Source: Lachnospiraceae bacterium UBA7027
GTDB lineage: Bacteria > Bacillota > Clostridia > Lachnospirales > Lachnospiraceae
Length of the DNA stretch: 5,509 nucleotides
Assembly (NCBI GenBank): GCA_002494135.1
Contig: DLBG01000131.1
Location: 1-5,509 of the forward strand
Direction: 5' to 3'
Below, one piece after another: positions 1-5,509 of the stretch (the first letter of the stretch is position 1; each line of letters starts with the position of its first letter). The notes under the pieces are model-generated. The model did not search any database. It was not told the DNA's origin and saw only the letters and a list, made by a program, of their open reading frames with translations. The position numbers and the translations under genes are program-made.

Positions 1-2
1 GG

Positions 3-85
3 TTACCCTGTTACGGTACTTCCTATGTTATCCTGTTCCGATACTTCCTTATATTAGCCTGTTCCGGCACTTCCTATGTTACCCT
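3..85. repeat. Short tandem repeat, three full 25-26 bp units plus a partial fourth
   Basis: Three imperfect direct copies lie head to tail at 3-27, 28-53 and 54-78. Each starts TTA-N-CCTGTT and continues with (A/C)CG(A/G)(T/C)ACTTCCT followed by TATG or TATA. A fourth copy begins at 79 (TTACCCT) and then diverges; its TTA is the complement of the TAA stop of the kinase gene. Units 1 and 3 are 25 bp and unit 2 is 26 bp because of one extra T. There are no unique spacers between the copies, so this is not a CRISPR array. I see no internal hairpin in the unit and no T-run that would make it an obvious terminator, although it sits where the kinase terminator would be expected. The array may continue to the left of the window. 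Its function is unknown. Confidence 0.8.
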
Positions 86-2637
86 TTTAATAGTTCTTCG
101 GACAAATTCTTTAGTTCCGTCATAACTTCTTCGTGATTTGCGTCGATATAGGCTCTGTCCTCATCCGCCGCCATTTCAAGCGCCCTTGCCTTCTCAAAAA
201 GGTCCGATGCCCCGATGGTTTTGGAGGAACTCTTGACGGAATGAATGAGGATCTTATAATCCTTCAGATTGTCATCCGCTAAAAATCCGTTCAGTTTTTC
301 AATTTTCTCCGGCACCGATTCCGCATAGTCGCATATGATTTCCTCATACAGGTTCTCGTCACCCGCGCAGTATGCAAGGCCTTCCCCCACATTGAGTCCG
401 ATTCGTTTAAACTTCTCAACCGGCTGCTCTTTTTGAACAGGTGCGGCTTCCGTCTTGCCCCAATCCTGCTCAAGAACGCTTTCCGGCAGGTATTTGCGCA
501 ACATCTTCTCAAGTTCCGGAATCTGAATCGGCTTCGAAAGATAATCATCGAAACCTGCCTCCAGATATGTCTCCCTTGCACCCACCACGGCATTTGCGGT
601 CAGCGCAATCACCTTCGTATTCTCCGTCAGGCCGCGCTCTTTTAACATCTTCAGCGTTTCAATACCGTCCATATCCGGCATCATGTGATCCAAAAAAAGG
701 ATGTCATACCGTCCCTTGTACATCTGCGCAACGGTCTCCCGTCCGGAGCGGCACAGCACCGGTTTGATTCCGAATAGCTTCAACAGATTCATCGCAACCT
801 TGCGGTTCATGTCATTGTCATCCGTAAGCAGAATCGACGCCTCCGGCGCGTGAAGAGTTACCTCACTCTGCGCCGTCTTTGATGAACTCTTTGCGCTGAT
901 GCTGTAGTTTCCGATCGGTGTTTCGTCCACAACCTCAATCGGCAGTTCAAAACTGAACTCGGAACCCACGCCGTATTCACTCTGAATCTGAAGCTTGCTG
1001 TTCATCATCTCCAGAAGTTTCGTCACAATCGAAATTCCGAGGCCGGTACCCTCGATATGGCGGTTTCTCTTCTCATCCACCCGTTCAAACGAAATGGACA
1101 GTTTGTCGATATCCTCCTTGCGGATTCCGATACCGGTATCCTTTACGGAAACCAGCAGTCTGGCCGTATTGTTATGCACAAGCAGGTTGGTAACGGAAAG
1201 GGTAATGGATCCCTTTTCGGTGTATTTTACGGCATTGGTTAAAAGATTCATGATGACCTGACTGATGCGCACATCGTCGCCCAACAGCACCGACGGTGTG
1301 GTTTCGTCGATTTCCACCTTGAATTCCAGTCCCTTGTTCTTCGCTCGTTCGTTGATGGAATTAACAAGCCCCGTCACGAGGGTTGCCGTTTCGAATTCCA
1401 CCGGCACAAGACGCATTCTGCCGTCTTCGATTTTGGAAAAATCGAGAATCGTGTTGATAATGGATAGAAGCGTCGTACCGGCACTTTTTATGCTGATTGC
1501 GTAATCCAGTATTTCCTCTTCCTTTGACTCGTGCAGGATCATTTCATTCATACCGAGGATGGCATTAATCGGCGTTCGGATTTCATGGCTCATGTCGGCT
1601 AAGAAGTTACTCTTTGCCTTATTGGCCGAGTCCGCGGCAGATTTTTCCAGTTTCAGGACCTTTGCTTCATAGTCCTTCTGCCGCTCGATTTCCTTCATCT
1701 CCTCCATACGTTCGTTGGACTTACGTTCGTTTCTGTATCCGAGGAAATAGAAAACCGAAATCAACACGAATACAATCAGGTTAATCAGAATACTGATGGC
1801 AAGCAAAGTTCTGGGCGCCTGATACAGTTCGGCGTTTGTGGTAACGATAACCAGATACCACTGGTCCATAACGGTATCCACAAAAACCGTACATTTCTTT
1901 CCGTCTACGGTTGCGGTAAAATTGCCTTTCCCGGTTGCCGTGATTTTCTCAAACAGATCTTTATATTCTTCGAGTTCAGCGTAATTTTTTCCGTTTTGAT
2001 TGCGGTCCGGATGGGCGATTACCATTCCGTCCTCATTTACGATATAACCGTATCCGTAGCCGTTAATCTGGATGCCTTCGACAATTTCCTGAACCCCGCT
2101 TAAGGTTAAATCCAGTGCCATTGCGTTGTTGTTATCTTCCAGCGCACGGCCTACGGAAATGATTACGTTTCCGGTCTGTGCATCTACATAGGGAGAAACG
2201 ATTACAACATCTCCTTTTCCGCCAACCGCTGTTTTATACCAGTCTCTCTGGGTCGGATCATAGTCATCGGGCGGAACCCATCCGACTCCGTCCACATAAT
2301 TTCCGTTGATGACACCGTAAATACCGGTATAGCTTTCGTCAAACTGCTGCTCGGTATTGGAAGACTCCCTCGTAATATATTCGACAATTTCTTTATCCGT
2401 TGCGCCCTTTGCCACCATGTGATCGACGGTGTCCGCAGCAAGCCACAGAACGCTCTTTGCGGTGTCGAGATAGTTCTCCAGATCCGCGGTAACCGCGGTT
2501 GCCTTATTGTCTCCGAGTTCCTGCACTGCAGAGAAAGCGGTCCGGAAAATAACCCTTGCCGTGAATACAACCAGCAGCGTCATCAGAATAAAAGTGACGC
2601 CGAGCGTGATTACAAGACTGCTTCTGCTTCTTTTCAT
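79..2637 (-). CDS. Cache-domain hybrid sensor histidine kinase with receiver and HPt domains
   Basis: This is an 852-residue membrane sensor kinase with a multistep phosphorelay in one chain. Visible order: a short basic N-terminus, TM1 at about 8-30, an extracytoplasmic double Cache-type sensor at about 36-275 (DPTQRDWY at 127-134; GYIVNEDGMVIAHPD around 197-211), TM2 at about 278-300, a charged coiled linker to about 345, HisKA with SHEIRTP (phosphoacceptor His351), HATPase with N-box N464/N468, G1 DTGIGI from D500 and G2 GTGLGI at about 530, a receiver at about 600-716 (acidic pair D606/D607, phosphoacceptor D650, T680, K702), and a C-terminal HPt with His799 in HSVKSSS. All catalytic residues expected for this class are present. 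No HAMP domain is recognisable between TM2 and HisKA. The start at 2637 is preferred over upstream in-frame codons: AGGGGA lies 7 nt upstream, and the longer frame would run through the promoter. Cache domains of this type bind small molecules such as amino acids or carboxylates, but the ligand cannot be read here. The gene is divergent from a damaged HD-GYP regulator, a plausible former partner. Confidence 0.95.
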   Translation of the reverse strand: MKRSRSSLVITLGVTFILMTLLVVFTARVIFRTAFSAVQELGDNKATAVTADLENYLDTAKSVLWLAADTVDHMVAKGATDKEIVEYITRESSNTEQQFDESYTGIYGVINGNYVDGVGWVPPDDYDPTQRDWYKTAVGGKGDVVIVSPYVDAQTGNVIISVGRALEDNNNAMALDLTLSGVQEIVEGIQINGYGYGYIVNEDGMVIAHPDRNQNGKNYAELEEYKDLFEKITATGKGNFTATVDGKKCTVFVDTVMDQWYLVIVTTNAELYQAPRTLLAISILINLIVFVLISVFYFLGYRNERKSNERMEEMKEIERQKDYEAKVLKLEKSAADSANKAKSNFLADMSHEIRTPINAILGMNEMILHESKEEEILDYAISIKSAGTTLLSIINTILDFSKIEDGRMRLVPVEFETATLVTGLVNSINERAKNKGLEFKVEIDETTPSVLLGDDVRISQVIMNLLTNAVKYTEKGSITLSVTNLLVHNNTARLLVSVKDTGIGIRKEDIDKLSISFERVDEKRNRHIEGTGLGISIVTKLLEMMNSKLQIQSEYGVGSEFSFELPIEVVDETPIGNYSISAKSSSKTAQSEVTLHAPEASILLTDDNDMNRKVAMNLLKLFGIKPVLCRSGRETVAQMYKGRYDILFLDHMMPDMDGIETLKMLKERGLTENTKVIALTANAVVGARETYLEAGFDDYLSKPIQIPELEKMLRKYLPESVLEQDWGKTEAAPVQKEQPVEKFKRIGLNVGEGLAYCAGDENLYEEIICDYAESVPEKIEKLNGFLADDNLKDYKILIHSVKSSSKTIGASDLFEKARALEMAADEDRAYIDANHEEVMTELKNLSEELLKG

Positions 2638-2644
2638 AAAAAAA

Positions 2645-2650
2645 TCCCCT
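2645..2650 (-). promoter_or_regulatory. Ribosome binding site of the hybrid kinase
   Basis: On the minus strand AGGGGA is followed by seven T residues and then ATG at 2637-2635. This is a good Shine-Dalgarno match at normal spacing and decides the start. No other in-frame start further upstream has a comparable site. Confidence 0.8.
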
Positions 2651-2689
2651 GAAAAATGTATAAATCGCGCAATTTCAATATTCGTGTTA

Positions 2690-2718
2690 AGTATAATTGT
2701 AAAAATCGTGCTTTTCAA
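2690..2718 (-). promoter_or_regulatory. Sigma-A-type promoter of the hybrid kinase
   Basis: Read on the minus strand, TTGAAA (2718-2713) is followed by a 17-nt spacer and TATACT (2695-2690). Each hexamer matches the vegetative consensus at five of six positions, and the spacing is ideal. Transcription would begin near 2683, giving a leader of about 45 nt before the ATG at 2637. The longest possible reading frame of the kinase begins on the TTG of this -35 box, which argues against that longer protein. Confidence 0.75.
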
Positions 2719-2725
2719 GTATTCT
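2697..2725 (+). promoter_or_regulatory. Candidate plus-strand promoter for the HD-GYP remnant
   Basis: TTGTAA at 2697-2702 is followed by 17 nt and TATTCT at 2720-2725. Each hexamer matches the consensus at four of six positions, so it is weaker than the opposing kinase promoter, which it overlaps almost completely. A perfect TATAAT also occurs on this strand at 2692-2697 but has no convincing -35 box at 16-18 nt. If real, the divergent promoters should compete for RNA polymerase. Confidence 0.4.
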
Positions 2726-2742
2726 ATATGTGCCGAACAGAC

Positions 2743-2752
2743 AGAGGAAAGG
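2743..2752 (+). promoter_or_regulatory. Ribosome binding site of the HD-GYP remnant
   Basis: AGAGGAAAGG lies 10 nt before the ATG at 2763. It decides between that ATG, an ATG at 2753 that touches the site and opens only an 11-codon frame, and an in-frame ATG at 2730 that lies upstream of the site and has none of its own. Confidence 0.65.
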
Positions 2753-2762
2753 ATGTATCATA

Positions 2763-3029
2763 ATGGCAAACCGTGTATTTCTGGTTGACGACGATCCGAC
2801 CATCGATGCGAAGGACATCTATACCAACGGTCACTCGGCCCGCATGGCGGATGCATACGACGCCATGTCGAGTAAACGAAGTTACCGGAATATAATGCCG
2901 CAGGAGAGAATTCGTGAGGAAATCACGAACGGAAGCGGAGCACAGTTTGATCCGCGGTTTGCAGAGATACTGCTTCGAATGATGGATGAAGATCCCGATT
3001 ATAATTTACGGGAAGGCGGACAGGATTAG
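2763..3029 (+). pseudogene. Internally deleted response regulator/HD-GYP phosphodiesterase gene (88 codons)
   Basis: The 88-residue frame joins three pieces of one known architecture. Residues 1-14 (MANRVFLVDDDPTI) are the first beta strand and acidic pocket of a receiver domain. Residues 14-29 (IDAKDIYTNGHSARMA) match the opening helix of an HD-GYP domain. Residues 30-80 (ADAYDAMSSKRSYRN, then GSGAQFDPRFAEILL) match its C-terminal end. Missing are the rest of the receiver with its phosphoacceptor Asp, and the centre of HD-GYP with the HD metal ligands and the HHE..GYP motif, about 100 residues in each case by comparison with full-length proteins known to me. Cyclic-di-GMP hydrolysis and phosphorylation should therefore be lost. 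Both junctions (near 2802 and 2844-2852) keep the frame, and no stop or frameshift is seen. The start, ribosome binding site and terminator are intact, so a small protein could still be made. It is divergent from the hybrid kinase, a likely former partner. An assembly collapse is the main alternative. Confidence 0.8.
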
Positions 3030-3060
3030 CATTTGCTAATCCTGTTTTGCTCTTCCCGTA
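3007..3060. terminator. Two-part inverted repeat, probable bidirectional terminator
   Basis: An inner perfect 12-bp inverted repeat (ACAGGATTAGCA at 3020-3031, its complement at 3034-3045, two T residues between) is nested in an outer perfect 9-bp repeat (TACGGGAAG at 3007-3015, CTTCCCGTA at 3052-3060). It lies between convergent genes, 33 nt beyond the stop of the minus-strand repeat protein, and it overlaps the last codons and TAG of the HD-GYP remnant. On the plus strand the inner stem is followed by TTTTGCTCTT, a weak T-tract; on the minus strand the tract is poor. Termination in both directions is an inference from position and structure. Confidence 0.7.
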
Positions 3061-3092
3061 CATTGTTTCTTTATGATTTTACACTTACCGGA

Positions 3093-5509
3093 TTACTTGC
3101 CGGGTGCCCCAAGGCCCTGGCCCTGCGCTTCCGGATTCTGACGGTTTAAGTTTACCTGAATATTTGCCTGCTTCTCCTTCGCTCCGACCTTTCGTACGTT
3201 TTCTAAGAATTTCCGGTTGATTCCCTTAAGGACCTTAGGATCGGTCAGCAGATTCTTACAGTAATCGGGGGTAAGATTCTTATCCGGGAACATATTCTTG
3301 AATTCTTCCGAAGTAGCTATCTTATTTACAAGTTTTGAGTAAGAGTTCATGGTTGCGGGAATCGGCATCGTAATGCTTTTATCCTTAATGTTCTGTTCCA
3401 GCAAAAGAGCTGCGACGGAACTGCGGATTACGTGGGGATCACTCTTTGTAATACTCTTCTGCCCGGCTATTGCACACAGATTTTGTGCCGCGGTTTTGGA
3501 CTGCATGGCAATGATTTTTTCAAGGCCGGTCTTTCCGGGGACTTCGGCACGTTTCTCTTCAACGAACTTCTTCATCTGCTTAAGGTCGTCGCTCTTTGAC
3601 TTTGCTTCAAGCGCTTCTAACTTACTCTCTGCCCTGTCGATTCGGACATTTAAGCTGTTATATGCGTTTTTCATTTCCTCAAGACGCTTCTGACCCTTAT
3701 AATCAAGAGCTTTATCCTTGTTTTCCTTTTCCTTGCGTTCGATATAAACAAGGGTTGCCTTCTTTGCTTCATTGAGCTGTTTCAATTCCGCCTCAAGAGA
3801 ATTCTTTGAAGGGGGATTTTCCTCTCTGGTGTTATATCTCTGTACCTCTCCTGCAACCACTTTATCATACAGTTCAACGGCTTTGTCGTAATCGCTTCCG
3901 CCGAACCATACTTTGTTTCCGTTAACTCTGCTCTTCGCCGTCGTAACATCGGTAAGAATTCTGGCTTCCGCAGTCTCAAGAGTCTGAGTATCCATTTTAT
4001 TTGCATCCGCACGACGTGTCTTTGCCATTTCTTTTACTTTCTTCCTTGCCTCGAGAATATTCTCTTTGGCCTGGCGCATCGCATCCACACGCTTCTGTGT
4101 CTTTTCGCTCAGTTCCTTTCCCTTCTTGGTAGCGAGATACTTGTCAATGGCTTCGACACTTGCGTTCATCTTTCTTTCCAAATCATCAAGTTCGCGACGA
4201 TGAACATCTGCCTCGTTGACTTTCAGCATACTGATGGTATCAACATAAGCCTTATATTCTTTCTTTGCATTTTCGTACTCGGAACTGCCAAAGTGAACAT
4301 TCTGCTCCGCATTGAGAATAGAAATGTACTTTGCTGTACTCTCTCCGTGCAGTTCCCCAAGATTCTTTATCGGAGCGGCTTCTTTCGCGGCACGCAGTTC
4401 ATTCACAAGACGGATTGTTCTGTGTACTACCGTTCTGGCTTCAGAGACTGCTTTGGTACGGTTGTGTGTATTCTCGCTTAAGGTTTCGCCCACCTTCATG
4501 GAGGTATAATCTGTAAGAATATCCTCTGTCTGTTCCAAGAATTCCTGTAAATCATCCAGCTCCGCGGTGGTAATCTGCTCCATCTTTCCGTTGTACTTCC
4601 TGGAAAGATCGCTTATTTTACGATTCAGTTTTTCATAGCTTTCCGTTGCACTCTTGTATTCATCGCTTCCGCGGGCAAAGAGTTTCGCATTGTTAATTCC
4701 GGTCATTGCACGATTGGATTCGTCGGCAATGGTATTAATATCCGGAGCGGGTTCGTTTTCTAATTCTTCCCTTCTGACGTCAAGTGCATAGATCATTTCT
4801 TCCACAAGATCAAAGCCTAACGTCTGCGCACTGATACGCTTCTTCGCATTATCGGATTTATCTTTATCCTTGATCTTCTTTCCAAGGTATGTATCCTGAA
4901 GATAGAGAACATTGTACAGATTGTTTCGAAGCGGCAGCAGATCCTCTTCAAGAATCTTTCCGTCCCCTCGCTGAATGGCATCTTTCCACTGCTGCTGAAC
5001 CTTCTTAAACTCTTCCCTTGCATGCTTATATTCATCGCTTCCGCGGGCTGTCAGGGTTGCATCCTGAAGTCTGGCTGTCACCAGATTTGCACGGGCTTCG
5101 ATATTCTCGTTTTTCATAACGGGGCGTTTATGTTCCGCTTCCACCGCGGGCTGCTCCGGATGTTCTGCCGGCTGTTCTACCGGCTGATTTACCGGTTCAA
5201 CATTCTCGATGTTATTATTTACAATGTTGTTCTCGGGATTAATGTTGTTATTCTCGGGATTTGCATTCTGCTGGTTCTGATTCAGTTCTTCCTGATTATT
5301 TTCCTCCGGGTTCTGGTTCTGATTCAGTTCTTCCTGATTATTTTCCTCCAGGTTCTGATTCTGATTCAGTTCTTCCTCATGCAGAATCGCTTCGTTTTGA
5401 ATTTCCTGATTGACATTTTCCTCCGGCTGATCAATCTGTTCTACCTGCGGCTGCGGCAAAGGAACATAGGAGTTAAAATCATAATGATAACCTTCATTTG
5501 CCAGTAACG
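3093..5509 (-). CDS. Large repeat-containing helical protein of unknown function, 5' end outside window
   Basis: I do not recognise a characterised family. About 804 residues are visible and the frame stays open to the window edge, so the N-terminus is missing. The first start-like codon in frame, TTG at 5457-5459, has no ribosome binding site, and the frame before it reads like protein (LLANEGYHYDFNSYVP). Numbering from that TTG codon: residues 1-110 are Glu/Asn/Gln/Pro-rich low complexity with 14-residue repeats. Residues 121-628 form four diverged helical units of about 125-130 residues with GSDEY, GSDEY, GSSEY and GSDY at 140, 264, 391 and 521. Residues 645-765 form a different, less charged C-terminal domain with two cysteines (662, 734), followed by a Gln/Gly-rich tail. 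The repeats are rich in Lys and Glu and probably alpha-helical or coiled coil. No membrane segment is visible; a signal peptide cannot be assessed. No enzymatic motif is seen. A scaffold or surface role is possible but not shown. Confidence 0.85.
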   Translation of the reverse strand, partial: LLANEGYHYDFNSYVPLPQPQVEQIDQPEENVNQEIQNEAILHEEELNQNQNLEENNQEELNQNQNPEENNQEELNQNQQNANPENNNINPENNIVNNNIENVEPVNQPVEQPAEHPEQPAVEAEHKRPVMKNENIEARANLVTARLQDATLTARGSDEYKHAREEFKKVQQQWKDAIQRGDGKILEEDLLPLRNNLYNVLYLQDTYLGKKIKDKDKSDNAKKRISAQTLGFDLVEEMIYALDVRREELENEPAPDINTIADESNRAMTGINNAKLFARGSDEYKSATESYEKLNRKISDLSRKYNGKMEQITTAELDDLQEFLEQTEDILTDYTSMKVGETLSENTHNRTKAVSEARTVVHRTIRLVNELRAAKEAAPIKNLGELHGESTAKYISILNAEQNVHFGSSEYENAKKEYKAYVDTISMLKVNEADVHRRELDDLERKMNASVEAIDKYLATKKGKELSEKTQKRVDAMRQAKENILEARKKVKEMAKTRRADANKMDTQTLETAEARILTDVTTAKSRVNGNKVWFGGSDYDKAVELYDKVVAGEVQRYNTREENPPSKNSLEAELKQLNEAKKATLVYIERKEKENKDKALDYKGQKRLEEMKNAYNSLNVRIDRAESKLEALEAKSKSDDLKQMKKFVEEKRAEVPGKTGLEKIIAMQSKTAAQNLCAIAGQKSITKSDPHVIRSSVAALLLEQNIKDKSITMPIPATMNSYSKLVNKIATSEEFKNMFPDKNLTPDYCKNLLTDPKVLKGINRKFLENVRKVGAKEKQANIQVNLNRQNPEAQGQGLGAPGK
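3576..5099 (-). repeat. Four tandem protein repeats of about 125-130 residues with a GS-x-(E)-Tyr motif
   Basis: The GS(D/S)EY-like motifs are spaced 124, 127 and 130 residues apart. Units 2 and 3 align best: both have LDDL, then a helix ending in a Tyr and Lys-x-Gly, then LSE-x-T-x(2)-R and an Ala-rich helix. Units 1 and 4 keep the GS motif, a Tyr-Leu or Tyr-Ile turn and a downstream Arg-containing helix but are more diverged. At DNA level units 1 and 2 share an exact 20-nt stretch around the motif (4657-4676 and 5029-5048); otherwise the copies are well separated. This suggests old duplications rather than recent expansion. Confidence 0.7.
5247..5372 (-). repeat. 42-bp tandem coding repeat (14-residue Asn/Gln/Glu units)
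   Basis: Units lie at 5331-5372, 5289-5330 and 5247-5288. The first two differ at only two of 42 bases and encode ELNQNQN(L/P)EENNQE. The third keeps ELNQNQ and then diverges into Asn-Pro-Glu-Asn repeats, with a further doublet NPENNNI/NPENNIV. The near-identity of units 1 and 2 at DNA level points to recent slippage or unequal exchange, all in frame. Confidence 0.85.

Noticed and set aside
3..85. CRISPR array at the left edge
   Set aside because: The copies are directly adjacent, with no unique spacers, and the unit length varies by one base.
2202..2570. A 122-codon minus-strand frame inside the kinase gene
   Set aside because: It is a frame-shifted shadow of the Cache domain coding region, with no ribosome binding site or recognisable domain.
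2638..2718. A 27-residue N-terminal extension of the kinase starting at a TTG
   Set aside because: The TTG coincides with the -35 box of a strong minus-strand promoter and has no ribosome binding site, while the ATG at 2637 has AGGGGA at 7 nt and begins a typical basic, membrane-spanning N-terminus.
2753..2788. Small 11-codon leader peptide (MYHNGKPCISG)
   Set aside because: Its ATG touches the GGAAAGG sequence, leaving no spacing for initiation, and it overlaps the better-placed start at 2763 in another frame.
5457..5459. TTG as the true start of the large repeat protein
   Set aside because: There is no Shine-Dalgarno sequence upstream and the frame stays open for 16 more codons to the window edge, so the codon is more likely an internal Leu.
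5022..5507. A 161-codon plus-strand open frame rich in Ile, Leu and Phe
   Set aside because: It is the complement of the Asn/Gln/Glu-rich repeat coding region; its apparent hydrophobicity is a by-product of those codons on the other strand.

Overview
The window looks like chromosomal DNA from a low-to-mid GC Gram-positive anaerobe of the Clostridia, most probably Lachnospiraceae. This is inferred from AGGGGA/GAGGAAAGG-type ribosome binding sites, sigma-A-like promoters, and the style of the Cache hybrid histidine kinase and of the response-regulator/HD-GYP remnant. No rRNA, tRNA or mobile element is visible to confirm it.

Layout, left to right. (1) Positions 3-85 hold three full and one partial imperfect tandem copies of a 25-26 bp unit, running into the stop codon of the next gene. 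(2) Positions 79-2637, minus strand: a complete 852-residue membrane hybrid histidine kinase (TM - double Cache sensor - TM - coiled linker - HisKA - HATPase - receiver - HPt). (3) Positions 2638-2762: a compact divergent promoter region with a near-consensus minus-strand promoter and a weaker plus-strand one. (4) Positions 2763-3029, plus strand: an 88-codon reading frame that appears to be a response regulator/HD-GYP phosphodiesterase gene collapsed by two in-frame internal deletions. (5) Positions 3007-3060: a long two-part inverted repeat, probably a terminator shared by two convergent genes. (6) Positions 3093 to the right edge, minus strand: a large, highly charged helical protein of unknown function, with a Glu/Asn/Gln-rich N-terminal region made of short repeats, four units of about 125-130 residues each carrying a GS(D/S)-Tyr motif, and a separate C-terminal domain. 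Its start lies outside the window.

How the genes may work together (inference): the kinase and the divergent HD-GYP gene probably once formed a sensor/output pair linking an extracellular ligand to cyclic-di-GMP turnover. The output gene now lacks its phosphoacceptor, HD and GYP motifs, so the kinase, which keeps a full internal phosphorelay, must signal to another protein or be uncoupled. Nothing visible ties the large repeat protein functionally to the kinase; it converges on the remnant gene and has its own promoter beyond the edge.

The points most worth a second look are the doubly deleted HD-GYP gene, the unrecognised repeat protein, and the tandem repeat at the left edge.
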